Positions 1 through 8,472 are shown, counted from the first letter of the stretch. The stretch: DNA of 20,679 nucleotides from Aquiluna sp. (GCA_018402615.1 JAGYIH010000017.1:1-20679), one strand, 5' to 3'. The notes: a model not told the origin generated them from the sequence alone. Numbers and translations are program-made.

Positions 1-136
1 ACCAGCTGCCAAGAAGCCCGTTGCTAAGACAGCTGCAAAGCCAGCTGCCAAGAAGCCTGTTGCCAAGACAGCTGCAAAGCCAGCTGCAAAGCCAGCTGCA
101 AAGAAGCCTGCAGCAAGAAAACCCTCAGCTAAGTAG
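1..136 (+). CDS. C-terminal tail of a Lys/Ala/Pro-repeat histone-like protein (partial)
   Basis: The reading frame beginning at base 2 is open from the window edge to a TAG at 134-136 and encodes 44 residues made almost only of Ala, Lys and Pro. A 13-residue unit, PAAKKPVAKTAAK, occurs twice in tandem (bases 2-40 and 41-79) and is followed by shortened PAAK units. Such basic tails are known at the C terminus of actinobacterial HU proteins (HupB) and of histone H1-like proteins, where they bind DNA non-specifically and compact the nucleoid. The folded N-terminal domain lies outside the window, so HU membership is only an inference; other proteins with Lys/Ala-rich ends remain possible. The stop codon abuts the stop of the convergent epimerase gene, leaving no intergenic terminator. 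Confidence 0.7.
   Translation, partial: PAAKKPVAKTAAKPAAKKPVAKTAAKPAAKPAAKKPAARKPSAK
2..79 (+). repeat. Two tandem 39-bp coding repeats in the basic tail
   Basis: Bases 2-40 and 41-79 are near-identical 39-bp copies that differ only at synonymous third positions (CCC/CCT for Pro, GCT/GCC for Ala). They encode the 13-residue PAAKKPVAKTAAK unit. Two shorter 12-bp CCAGCTGCAAAG units follow at 80-103. This is a coding repeat, not an array with spacers. Confidence 0.8.
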
Positions 137-1021
137 TTAGTTGACGGTGTAGCTCGCCGACTGCTGGATGGTTGGGTGGTTGAACAAAAAACCCGTTGAG
201 AGCAGCTTGTCTGCGCTCATTTTGTGTGAGGTCAGAAGAATTTGATCGGCTGCTTGGCCCGCGGTGAGACGCATTGCCCAGGATGGAATTCTTATTAGGT
301 TTGGCCGACGCAATTCTTTCCCAAGGGCTGCAAAAATCTCTTCACACCTGGCTGGTTCCGGGGCTGTGAAATTAAACGGACCCTTGGCATCCTTGTATTG
401 AATTAGGTGGATTATCGCTCGGGCATGATCCTCGACGCTTATCCAGGCCCACCACTGCTTGCCACTTCCCAAAGATTTCACGAACAGCACGCTGATCATT
501 AGCTTGATGAGCTTGAGGGCAATCGCGTTGCGACTCATTGCGAGTGAGGTTCGTGCCAGGACAGTGCGAATCTTCGCCTTTTTGGCTTCCAATTCCCAGT
601 CGTTTGATAGCTCTGCCATAAACCCTTCACCGAGCGGACTTTCCTCTGTGAGCAGGGTTTCGCCACCATTGCCATAGAAGCCCTCTGCCGAACCCGAGAC
701 AAAAACCTCTGGAGGCTTCTTGGCACTGTTAATGGCGTCAACTAGCAGCCTGGTGGAGTCAAGCCTTGAGTCCACCAGAGTCTTGGCATATTTCGAAGTC
801 CAGGGGATTTTTGAAGTGGTGGCGCCAGCCAGGTTTACGACTGCGTCTACGCTCTCCATGATTTCTGGTTGGAGTTCACCGCGTTTTGGATCCCAGCTGA
901 CCTCGTGAGCGGCTCTTGCTGCTCTTCTAACCAGGTGGATGGGCTCGTGCCCAAGGGCGCGCAGTTGCTTGGTGAGTTCGGTACCGATTAGGCCGGAAGC
1001 TCCGGAAATTAAAACTTTCAT
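137..1021 (-). CDS. TIGR01777-family NAD(P)-binding sugar-epimerase-like protein
   Basis: A 294-residue protein of the extended short-chain dehydrogenase superfamily. The N terminus reads MKVLISGASGLIGTEL, a Rossmann fold with the GxSGxxG dinucleotide-binding motif at residues 7-13. VDAVVNLAGA follows at about residues 59-68, and GSAEGFYG, the family's version of the catalytic SAxGxYG region, at about 110-117. A C-terminal segment (RRPNLIRIPSWAMRL..., about residue 240 on) matches the DUF1731 domain that closes TIGR01777 proteins. Length is normal for the family (about 290-300). The substrate is not known for most members, so epimerase activity is by family only. The start is supported by GGAAGG a few bases upstream. 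The gene converges on the histone-like gene and diverges from terC. Confidence 0.88.
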   Translation of the reverse strand: MKVLISGASGLIGTELTKQLRALGHEPIHLVRRAARAAHEVSWDPKRGELQPEIMESVDAVVNLAGATTSKIPWTSKYAKTLVDSRLDSTRLLVDAINSAKKPPEVFVSGSAEGFYGNGGETLLTEESPLGEGFMAELSNDWELEAKKAKIRTVLARTSLAMSRNAIALKLIKLMISVLFVKSLGSGKQWWAWISVEDHARAIIHLIQYKDAKGPFNFTAPEPARCEEIFAALGKELRRPNLIRIPSWAMRLTAGQAADQILLTSHKMSADKLLSTGFLFNHPTIQQSASYTVN

Positions 1022-1052
1022 GACACCTTCCAGAATTTAGGTCTGTGTTCCC

Positions 1053-1058
1053 TAGAAT
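1053..1058 (+). promoter_or_regulatory. Possible -10 element for terC
   Basis: TAGAAT lies in the 83-bp gap between the divergent epimerase and terC genes, 46 bp before the terC ATG, and fits the actinobacterial TANNNT consensus. No good -35 is visible at 16-18 bp spacing, so this is weak. The leader is too short to hold a manganese yybP-ykoY riboswitch, which often precedes TerC-family genes. Confidence 0.25.
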
Positions 1059-1104
1059 GACACAGATAAAGTCAGCTCAGACACCTATGTAGGAAAAGAT
1101 AATC

Positions 1105-2088
1105 ATGAACGTAGAACTTTGGGTATGGGTTGTCACGATAGTTGTCTTGGTTGGAATTTTGGCAACCGACTTTGTGATTCAGGCTAGAAAGCCACACGAA
1201 CCAACTCTCAAAGAGTCCGCGATACAGGTCTCGTTCTACGTTTCATTTGCGCTGGTCTTTGCTTTTGTCGTGGGCTACGTCTGGGGTCCGCAGTATGCGG
1301 CTGAGTACGTCGCTGGCTGGGTAACTGAGTACAGCCTCAGCGTGGACAACCTTTTTGTCTTCTTAATTATTTTCACCCAGTTCGTGGTCCCAAGGGAGCT
1401 TAGGTCGCAGGCTCTTCTGATTGGTATTGCGATTGCACTGATCTTGCGATTTATCTTTATCATCCTGGGAGCCGCATTCATCGAGACTTTCAGCTGGGCG
1501 TTTTACGTATTTGGAGCATTCTTAATCTTTACCGCGATAAAGATTTTGAAAGACTTCGTTGGACACCCTGAGCCAGAAAAAACCGGTTCATCTGGTTTGA
1601 CCGCATGGATCAAGCGTCACATTCCAACCTCGGACGACTTCCACGGAAACAAATTCTTTGTGACCCTAAAGGGAAAGCGCCACATCACTCCGCTGCTGTT
1701 GGTAATGATTTCAATAGGTTTTACCGACCTGCTATTTGCTCTGGATTCCATTCCAGCCGTCTACGGTCTGACCAACGAGCCATACATCGTCTTCGTAGCA
1801 AACGCCTTTGCGCTTTTGGGTTTGCGCCAGCTTTACTTCTTGCTGGGTGGACTGATGGAGCGACTGAAGTATCTTGGGGTTGGCCTGAGCATCATCTTGG
1901 CTTGGATTGGTATCAAGCTAACCATTCACGCGCTTCACAAAAATGAACTGGTCTTCATTAATGGCGGAGAGCCGGTGAAGATAATCCCTGAGATCACGAC
2001 CGGTCTTTCGCTGGGCGTGATTTTGACAACCTTGGTCGTTACCACTATCTGGTCACTGCTGGCCACTCGCAAAGAAGCTAAGAACTAA
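1105..2088 (+). CDS. TerC/Alx-family integral membrane protein (probable metal ion transporter)
   Basis: A 327-residue polytopic membrane protein. Hydrophobic segments run from residue 5 to the C terminus with about eight to nine membrane spans. The two hallmark acidic motifs of the family are present: SLSVDNLFVFLIIF near residue 78 and FALDSIPAVYG near 213, followed by FVANAFALLGLRQLYFLL. Family members (TerC, Alx, YkoY, MeeY/MeeF) act in manganese efflux or in loading exported metalloproteins, and TerC was first named for tellurite resistance. No other ter genes are nearby, so a tellurite role is not suggested. The ATG at 1105 has a clear Shine-Dalgarno AGGAAAAG at 1091-1098. The gene ends in a 3-bp overlap with the convergent mannosyltransferase gene. 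Confidence 0.92.
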   Translation: MNVELWVWVVTIVVLVGILATDFVIQARKPHEPTLKESAIQVSFYVSFALVFAFVVGYVWGPQYAAEYVAGWVTEYSLSVDNLFVFLIIFTQFVVPRELRSQALLIGIAIALILRFIFIILGAAFIETFSWAFYVFGAFLIFTAIKILKDFVGHPEPEKTGSSGLTAWIKRHIPTSDDFHGNKFFVTLKGKRHITPLLLVMISIGFTDLLFALDSIPAVYGLTNEPYIVFVANAFALLGLRQLYFLLGGLMERLKYLGVGLSIILAWIGIKLTIHALHKNELVFINGGEPVKIIPEITTGLSLGVILTTLVVTTIWSLLATRKEAKN

Positions 2089-3533
2089 ATCCACCACGGG
2101 AACCACATCTGGATTTGCCACACCCAGTTTGGGGTTTCAAGCCCGGTCCAAATGCTCAAAAAGTAGATCGCGGTAATCAAAACCAGCAGCACAAAAAGCA
2201 CAATTCGACCATTTCGCCAGGGCTGATTTCGAACCAATCCCTTTCGCCAGTAGTGGTGTAGCCCATAGCTCAGCGCCAGGGCAAAAAACGGCGAGAGCAC
2301 GACCGCGTAGAAGATGAATGTGGTGCGCTCTAGGAAAAACACCCAGGGCAACCATCCGGCCAAGAAGCCAGTCAAAATCACAAACTGAGTTGCCTCAAAT
2401 CTGCGCAGCAGCCTGAAGAAAATCCAAACCATCGCTAACAGACCGCCAAACCAAACAGCCAGGTTAGGTAGCGCAGTGATGGCTACCGTGCACTCTGCTA
2501 GCCAAACGCAACCTGATTCAAACTTCTCAAAGTAGAAGGCGGTCGGTCTTTGAACAACCAGCCAGGAAAAGGCGTTGGCTTGGTAGGGATGTTCGGAAGC
2601 CAGTTCGGTGTGAAAGCCAAAGGCGTTTTGATGATATTCCCAAAGCGGTGCAAGCCAGCCCCGAGCCGCTTGCCTGCCCCAACCGTCCTGGCCCAATATC
2701 CACCCCAGCCAACCAGCTAGGTAGGTTGCAACTGCAAGGCCAACAAGGAAGATTGCGTTGACAAAGCCTTGACCGATTGACAAGACGCTTGGCAGACCAA
2801 GTCTTCGCCTGATAACCAGGTCCGAGATAAAGGTAAAGAGCCCGAAGAAGGCAAGAAAGTAAAGACCGGACCACTTCACACCGCTGGCAAGCCCAAACGC
2901 TATGCCGGCTGGAATTAGCCAGGGCCGAAGTGCAAGGCTGTTGGAGCGCAGCCGATTCATTCTGGAGCGCCACCAGCTCAGGTCCAAAACTATGAACCAG
3001 AACCCCATGAGCACAAAGAACATCAGGATGCCATCCAGAATCGCGGTTCTGGACATCACGATGGCAAGTCCTTCCAGCGCCAAGAACAGTCCGGCCAGTA
3101 GCGCGAAGAACTTATTGCCGATTAGCCGGTTGGCGATGGCAATCAGGATTGGAATTGAAAGCGTGCCCAACAGTGCAACCGAGAAACGCCAGCCAAGGGT
3201 GCTGGTTGGCCCGAAAAGCTCTAAACCTGCCCAGATCACCCACTTTCCAATCGGTGGGTGCACAACGTAAGCAGCAGTCTCTAGGTAACCTGCGACATCA
3301 CCCGCCTCAAAGGCCGGGTTCGGGTCCTCCGACCATTTCCGCTCCGAACCAAACAGACCAAGGGTGAAGGCATCTTTTACGTAGTAGGTCTCGTCAAAAA
3401 TAAGCTCTTTGGGGTTTGTCAGATTGAAAAACCTAATTGCGCCACCCAAAATGGTGATGAGCAAAATACCCAGCGGGTAAAAATAGCGACTGCGCGCGAT
3501 TGACTGCGCAAGAGTTACCACTTGACCGAACAC
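2085..3533 (-). CDS. pmt: GT39 dolichyl/polyprenyl-phosphate-mannose protein O-mannosyltransferase (Pmt)
   Basis: A 482-residue multispanning membrane enzyme that transfers mannose from polyprenyl-phosphate-mannose to Ser/Thr of proteins exported through Sec. The first external loop holds FDETYYVKDA (about residue 46), with the Asp-Glu pair characteristic of GT39. HPPIGKW lies near residue 92, ARTAILDGILMFF near 160, GVKWSGLYFL near 219 and an HPYQANAFSWLVVQRP stretch near 310. About ten or eleven hydrophobic segments follow one another to a short aromatic C terminus. It is the counterpart of M. tuberculosis Rv1002c, which likewise sits divergent to the rsmI homologue. The start chosen is GTG at 3533, because TAGCAT lies exactly 6 nt upstream (leaderless initiation). 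Typical actinobacterial Pmt proteins are slightly longer (about 500-520). Confidence 0.92.
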   Translation of the reverse strand: MFGQVVTLAQSIARSRYFYPLGILLITILGGAIRFFNLTNPKELIFDETYYVKDAFTLGLFGSERKWSEDPNPAFEAGDVAGYLETAAYVVHPPIGKWVIWAGLELFGPTSTLGWRFSVALLGTLSIPILIAIANRLIGNKFFALLAGLFLALEGLAIVMSRTAILDGILMFFVLMGFWFIVLDLSWWRSRMNRLRSNSLALRPWLIPAGIAFGLASGVKWSGLYFLAFFGLFTFISDLVIRRRLGLPSVLSIGQGFVNAIFLVGLAVATYLAGWLGWILGQDGWGRQAARGWLAPLWEYHQNAFGFHTELASEHPYQANAFSWLVVQRPTAFYFEKFESGCVWLAECTVAITALPNLAVWFGGLLAMVWIFFRLLRRFEATQFVILTGFLAGWLPWVFFLERTTFIFYAVVLSPFFALALSYGLHHYWRKGLVRNQPWRNGRIVLFVLLVLITAIYFLSIWTGLETPNWVWQIQMWFPWWI

Positions 3534-3549
3534 GCTTAGATGCTAGTTT
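3522..3549 (+). promoter_or_regulatory. Probable leaderless promoter of rsmI (-35 TTGACC, -10 TAGTTT)
   Basis: TTGACC (3522-3527) and TAGTTT (3544-3549) are separated by 16 bp. The -10 ends 7 nt before the GTG at 3557, which therefore falls at the expected transcription start. There is no Shine-Dalgarno sequence before that GTG. The -35 lies inside the first codons of the divergent pmt gene. Confidence 0.5.
3540..3545 (-). promoter_or_regulatory. -10 element of a probable leaderless promoter for pmt
   Basis: On the minus strand TAGCAT is followed by six bases (ctaagc) and then the GTG start of pmt. This is the spacing expected if transcription begins at the start codon. It overlaps the plus-strand rsmI -10 hexamer by two bases. 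No convincing -35 was found. Confidence 0.5.
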
Positions 3550-3556
3550 GCTTAGC

Positions 3557-4372
3557 GTGTTGATTCTCGCGGCCACTCCCATAGGAAATCTTGGTGACGC
3601 CTCAAAAAGACTTATCGAGTTGCTTGCAACTGCTTCCCACATTGCCGCTGAGGACACCAGAGAACTAAAAAAGCTAGCTTCCAAGCTAGATGTAAAGCTT
3701 CACGCCCGGCTCTACAGCCTTCATGAACACAACGAACTGGAGCGGTTGCAGGAACTGGTAAAAATCGCAAGCACGGGGGATTTGGTGCTGGTATCCGATG
3801 CTGGGATGCCGACGGTTTCAGATCCGGGCTTTCTGCTGGTTCGGGAGTGTGTCGCGGCAGATGTTCAAGTCAGCGTGGTTCCCGGACCATCCGCGGTTCT
3901 TTCAGCACTGGCGGTTTCCGGTCTTCCAACCGACCGGTTTTGCTTTGAGGGTTTTTTGCCTCGCAAGTCTGGCGAGCGCAAGTCGGTCTTTGAAGCTTTG
4001 CTTAACGAGAGGCGCACAATGGTCTTTTTTGAAGCCCCGCACCGGATTCTGGATTCGCTAACCGACGCGCTCGAGGTTTTCGGTGAGCGCAGGGCCAGCG
4101 TCTCGCGCGAGCTAACTAAAAAGTTCGAGCACACCGAGCGCGGAACGCTTTTGGAACTTCAATTATGGGCGGAGGGAAAACCCAAGGGTGAGATGGTCCT
4201 GGTGATCGCCGGGGCTAAGGAAAAAGTCTTGGACTATGACCAGCTGGGCTTGTTAGCGCTTGAACTCAAAAACGAAGGACTAGGTCTGAAAAAGGCGGCT
4301 TTGCTGCTGGCACAGCAGCATAACGCGTCTTCGAGTGCAATCTACGAGCGGGCACTGACCCTAAAACCCTAA
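3557..4372 (+). CDS. rsmI: 16S rRNA (cytidine(1402)-2'-O)-methyltransferase RsmI
   Basis: RsmI 2'-O-methylates C1402 in the decoding centre of 16S rRNA using SAM. The protein shows the tetrapyrrole-methylase fold hallmarks: LILAATPIGNLGDAS at the extreme N terminus, HIAAEDTR, SDAGMPTVSDPG, VPGPSAVLSALAVSGLPTDRF, FEGFLPRK, FFEAPHRI and RELTKKFE, in family order. From the GTG at 3557 it is 271 residues, the usual size. An upstream ATG at 3500 would add 19 residues absent from the family and would overlap pmt, so I prefer the GTG, which also sits 7 nt after a TAGTTT hexamer. The TAA stop forms part of the metG -10 hexamer. It matches the position of M. tuberculosis Rv1003. Confidence 0.93.
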   Translation: MLILAATPIGNLGDASKRLIELLATASHIAAEDTRELKKLASKLDVKLHARLYSLHEHNELERLQELVKIASTGDLVLVSDAGMPTVSDPGFLLVRECVAADVQVSVVPGPSAVLSALAVSGLPTDRFCFEGFLPRKSGERKSVFEALLNERRTMVFFEAPHRILDSLTDALEVFGERRASVSRELTKKFEHTERGTLLELQLWAEGKPKGEMVLVIAGAKEKVLDYDQLGLLALELKNEGLGLKKAALLLAQQHNASSSAIYERALTLKP

Positions 4373-4375
4373 GAT
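4370..4375 (+). promoter_or_regulatory. -10 element overlapping the rsmI stop, for leaderless metG
   Basis: TAAGAT begins with the TAA stop codon of rsmI and is followed by exactly 6 nt and the GTG start of metG. The same hexamer and spacing recur before mfd (15187). There is no Shine-Dalgarno sequence and no clear -35. Confidence 0.45.
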
Positions 4376-4381
4376 ATCGGG

Positions 4382-5940
4382 GTGTCCAAATCCTTTTACG
4401 TAACCACGCCCATCTTTTATGTCAATGATGCGCCGCACATTGGGCACGCCTACACCGAGGTGGCCGCTGACGTTCTAGCCCGCTGGCACGCTCAGCGGGG
4501 TGAGGGTTCCTTTTTGCTCACCGGTACCGATGAGCACGGAGAAAAAATCCTGCGGACAGCAATCGGCAACAACAGTGATCCAAAAGCCTGGACCGACAAG
4601 CTGGTGGCCGAAGCCTGGTTGCCTCTTTTAGAGACCATTGACATCAACAACAGGACTTATTCGCACCACCGATGCCCGCCAAGGTTGCGGTTCAGAAGTT
4701 TTTGCAAAAGCTCTATGACGACGGCTTTATCTACCAGGGCTCGCTTGAGGGCAACTACTGCGTGGGCTGCGAGGAGTATAAAACGACGGCGACCTAAGCG
4801 ACGGTGAGGGTGAATTCGCTGACAGCGAGTTTGTGCCATTCACTCCAAACCAGTTGAGCAGCTCAACGAGCACAACTACTTTTTCAAGCTCAGCGAGTTC
4901 CAGCAGAAACTGCTCGATCATTACGAGCAAAATCCCAAGTTCGTTCAGCCCGAATCGCGAGAAACGAAGTTGTTTCATTTGTCCGTCAGGGCCTGAGCGA
5001 TCTCTCATCTCCGTTCTAAAGAGCGCTTCGACTGGGGAATTGATATCCCTTGGGACAGCTCTCACATCACCTATGTCTGGCTTGATGCGCTACTGAACTA
5101 CATAACCGCAATTGGCTGGTGGCGAAGACCAGGCCAAACCTGACGAGCCTTGGCCAAGTGATGTGCAGGTGGTTGGAAAGACATCCTGCGCTTCCACGCA
5201 GTGATCTGGCCGGGCGATGTCGAGGCCGCAGGGCTCGAGCCACCCAAGCAGTCTTCGGCCACGGCTGGTTACTGGTTGGCGGTGAGAAATGTCAAAATCA
5301 AAGCTCACCGGTATTGCACCGAATCAGATCACTGACAGCTTTGGTTCCGACGCCTTCAGGTATTACTTCATGAAGGCAATTGGTTTTGGTACTGATGGTT
5401 CCTTCCAGCTGGGAAGACCCGTCGGCTCGCTACAACTCGGAGCTTCTGCAAACGGCTTCGGAAACCTTGCCCAGGTCAATCGCCACGGTGAAAAAGTACT
5501 TTGATGGCGGCATTCCAGCGCCGGGCGATTACACCGCTGAGGACCAGCAGGTAATTACCACCGCTCACAAAGCGGCGACCGAGGCCGATGCGGCTATCGA
5601 CCAGGGTCGCGATCCATGAAGCTATTCAAAAGCTGGCCCTGGTTGATGAGCTAAACAACTACATCACCGTTCGGTGGGCGCCCTGGGTCTCTGGCCAAGG
5701 ATGAGGCTGATAGGGAGCGCTTGGCAACAGTGTTGTATGTCACCACGAAGGCCTCGAGGGTGCTAAACGTGCTGCTGTCTCCCGTGATGCCCAAGGCAAC
5801 CGCCAAGCTCTGGGCTGCCATTGGGCAGGGTGAGCTGGGTGAACAGACGATTGCCTCGGCTTCAGAGTGGGGTACCAAGCCTGGAAACCTGCTTGGCGAA
5901 CTTTGAGGCGCTTTTCCTAGGGTTGACCAGGGCAGAATGA
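4382..5940 (+). CDS. metG: Methionyl-tRNA synthetase, reading frame broken by many indels
   Basis: Class I aminoacyl-tRNA synthetase charging tRNA-Met in the cytoplasm. The first 90 residues are clean: [32 protein letters not shown] holds the HIGH signature, followed by [13 protein letters not shown]. From about 4645 the frame shifts repeatedly, but the protein can be followed by hopping frames: [82 protein letters not shown] and then the KMSKS signature at about 5285-5305 (one A missing), [18 protein letters not shown], and the anticodon-binding domain to [18 protein letters not shown]. At least ten single-base indels are needed. The span, about 519 codons, equals the usual actinobacterial length, and the inferred TGA overlaps the tatD ATG (ATGA, 5937-5940). 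I regard it as an intact gene with sequence errors. Confidence 0.88.
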
Positions 5941-6825
5941 CCGAGACTATTCGGCGGCGCAAGGGACTACGAAAGCCTGGAGCGCAAACCCAGGCTCTAT
6001 CCGAAACCCAGAGCCGCTAGAAATCGGCATCTACGACAACCACACCCATTTGGAGATAGCCAGATTCCGATAACCCCATGAGCGTAAGTCAGACCACATC
6101 GAGCGCATGCGACAGGTCGGGATGCTCGGTGCGGTCTGTGGTTGGTGTCACCCTAGAGAGCAGCATCTGGTCCAGCGAGGTTGCCAAAAGCGAACCGATG
6201 CTGCTCGCAGCGGTGGCGCTGCATCCAAATGAGGCCTGCTCTTCAAGTCCAAGGCAGCTCTAGATGAGGCCAATGCCAAGATTGCCGAGCTTGCAAAAGA
6301 ACCGCGAGTTAGAGCGGTGGGGGAGACCGGGCTGGATTTTTAGAACCGAGGGCCAGGCCAATTTGAGCCGCAGCAGTACTCTTTGAACAGCACATAGTCA
6401 TAGCCAAAGAGCAAAACACAGCTGCAGATTCACGACCGGGACGCCCATCAGGTTGTAGTGGAGACCCTCTTGAGGGTTGGAGCGCCAGAACGCACCGTGT
6501 TCCACTGCTACTCGGGCGATTTAGAACTGGCTGAAATCTGCAAGCGGCAGTGGGGCTGGTATTTCCGTCCTTGCCGAAACATCAGCTTCAAGAAAACCAG
6601 CATCTCAGAGACTTTGCTGGCGGTTTCTAGAGGCCAGATTCTGATTGAAACTGACGCACCGTTTTTTGACTGAACTACTTCGTGGCAGGCCAAACGCTCC
6701 CTACCTGGTTCCCCACACGCTCAGATTTATGGCCGAGCTGACCGCGCCAAGGTTACGGATCTTGCCAACCAGTTGAATCAAAACACGGAAGCTGCTTACG
6801 GCTTTGGTCAGAGGGTTTGGCCTGA
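5937..6825 (+). CDS. tatD: TatD-family metal-dependent hydrolase/DNase, reading frame broken by indels
   Basis: TIM-barrel, divalent-metal hydrolase of the TatD family; members are 3'-5' exonucleases acting on DNA or RNA. Across several frames one can read the family motifs in order: YDNHTHLEIA (metal-binding HxH, about 6030-6060), ALHPNEA (about 6213-6235), AVGETGLDFF (about 6316-6343), HDRDAHQVVVETLL, TVFHCYSGD (about 6498-6524), NISFKKT and ILIETDAPF (about 6638-6665). With a few single-base corrections the end reads YGFWSEGLA and a TGA at 6823-6825 that overlaps the rsmA ATG. The start ATG overlaps the metG stop (ATGA). The span of 296 codons matches the family. M. tuberculosis has tatD (Rv1008) in the same order, but followed by rpfB, which is absent here. 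Confidence 0.85.
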
Positions 6826-7626
6826 TGCTGGGAGCTGGGTGAGATCAGACAGCTAGCCGAGAAGCTAGAGATTCGACCAACTAAGAAGCTCGGCCAGAAC
6901 TTCGTAATTGACCCCAACACCATCCACCGCATCGTCGCTCAGGCTCAGCTAACCCGGGAGTGGATCTGCCAGTCGAGATTGGCCTGACTTCCGGCTCACT
7001 GACCTTGGGCCTGTTAGAAATTACCCAAGAGTGCTGGCGGTCGAAATTGACGAGCGGCTTGCAGGAGAGTTACCAGTCACCATTGCCCGCACAAGCCCGC
7101 GCACAGTTAGAGCTGGTTGTTGCTGACGCCCTAAGGCTGAAAGAGCTACCACTTGAGCCAACTGCTCTGGGTTGCAAACCTCCCTACAACATCTCAGTTC
7201 CGGTGTTGCTTCACTTCATGGAGCAGTTTCCATCCATCAAGAAGGGGCTGGTAATGGTTCAGGCCGAAGTAGCTCATCGCCTGGCGTGTCCCAGGTTCAA
7301 AGGATTACGGGTCCCAGCTCTGAAGTTGGCCTACTACGGACCTGCAAGGTTGGCGGGGAATATTCCAAGCGAGTATTTTTTGGCCCATACTCCGGGTCGA
7401 TAGCGCTGGTGTTTTTTGAGCGAACCAGAACTGACCTAACAGACCGCGCCGAGGTCTCTCAAGCGCGATAGATGCCGCCTGCGCAGCGCCGCAAGACCCT
7501 GCGGCAGGCGCTATCTGGTTGGGCAGGCTCTGCCGCAAGAGCTGAGGAGATTTTGGTATGGCATAGGCTTCACCCACCGCAAGAGCCAAAGAGCTCAGAA
7601 TTGAGAGCTTCATTGACATTTCGTGA
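6825..7626 (+). CDS. rsmA: 16S rRNA dimethyladenosine transferase RsmA/KsgA, reading frame broken by indels
   Basis: RsmA dimethylates A1518 and A1519 of 16S rRNA during small-subunit maturation. The readable segments are [32 protein letters not shown] (the family's LGQNF N terminus, about 6840-6938), a damaged SAM-binding loop ([15 protein letters not shown] where EVGPGLGSLT is expected), [27 protein letters not shown], a damaged catalytic NLPYN (the bases read [15 protein letters not shown]), [11 protein letters not shown], then [12 protein letters not shown], an IPRVDSALVFFER stretch out of frame, and [12 protein letters not shown]. It closes with [11 protein letters not shown] and TGA at 7624. 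About 267 codons is normal. The ATG overlaps the tatD stop (TGATG), and ispE begins 7 bp after the end. Confidence 0.85.
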
Positions 7627-7633
7627 AGCAGAA

Positions 7634-8472
7634 ATGATTGCGTCAAGGCTCCTGCAAAGATCAACCTGTTTTTGAGGTTGACCAAAGCGCGAGGACGGCT
7701 ATCACCTGGTGGTGAAAGTGTCTATCAGTCGTTGACCCTTCGAAGAGGTCTATGTCGAGCAGGCCGAAACTTGGAGCATAAGCGTGTCTGGAAACACCTC
7801 CTGCGGGCCCAGCTTGACCTGGTTCCTCTGATAACACCAACCTGGTGGTTAGGCCGCCCATGCGCCGGCCGCAGCTGCGGGGATAACTATTACGTTCAAC
7901 CGATGCGGTTTGAGATCGTGAAGCGGGTTCCATCTGCAGGCGGTTGCCGGAGGCAGTGCTGACGCTGCCTCGTAGCGCTGAACCAGCCTGGTCTTTGGGT
8001 TTTGACTTGGGTCAGCTGATGGAGGTGGCTGCCAAGGTTTGGGTGCGGATGTCCTGTTTGCTCTTTGGTGGCAGCACTGGGTGTTGATTCCGGTGTCGAA
8101 CTGACAACTCGGCCTGAAGCCGCAGTTTGTGCTGCTGGTTTTTCTTACCCCGGGCTGAAAACTGCCGCGGTGTTTGAGAGATTTGACCGGCTGTTTCGCT
8201 CGAGATTTCTCGTCTGGAGCAGTTTGTTGGCGGGTTTGAGATTTCGCTGGCTGGAAGAAATTCACCGCTGGCCGCCGCATTGCAACTCAGGCCAGATCTG
8301 GCCCAACTTATAGCCCTGGTTCCTGAGGGCGCAAAGCTCTGGTTCCGGGTCCGACCATCTACCTGTAAAATGAATCCGAAGAAAAATTCGAAACTGGGAA
8401 GTGCAATACCAAGAGCTTGGGTTTGAAACCCTGGTTAGCGAGTTTGGTCAAAGCGGCTCGGAGTTGATTTAG
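7634..8472 (+). CDS. ispE: 4-diphosphocytidyl-2-C-methyl-D-erythritol kinase IspE, reading frame broken by indels
   Basis: GHMP kinase of the MEP pathway that phosphorylates CDP-methylerythritol on the way to isoprenoid precursors. Hopping frames gives the N-terminal APAKINLFLRLTKAR (about 7650-7693), DGYHLV, SVYQSLTLFEEVYVEQ, the ATP-binding stretch PSAGG...GGSADAAAS (about 7929-7970), LGQLMEVAAKVGADV and LFGG (about 8003-8073), LGVDSGVELT, and near the C terminus VSGSGPTIYL (about 8338-8369, GHMP motif 3). It ends GFETLVSEFGQSGSELI with TAG at 8470-8472. Length, about 280 codons, fits. The ATG at 7634 needs one missing base to join the APAKINL frame. The stop overlaps the GTG of the next gene (TAGTG). 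The same rsmA-ispE pairing is found in M. tuberculosis (Rv1010-Rv1011). Confidence 0.85.

Noticed and set aside
2..115. CRISPR-like direct repeats
   Set aside because: The repeats are contiguous, in frame and coding, with no spacers.
1022..1104. Manganese (yybP-ykoY) riboswitch upstream of terC
   Set aside because: The gap is only 83 bp and shows no paired core resembling the riboswitch.
3500..3556. Longer rsmI starting at ATG 3500
   Set aside because: It would overlap the start of the divergent pmt and add 19 residues before the family's N-terminal LILAATPIGNLG motif; the GTG at 3557 has a promoter fit.
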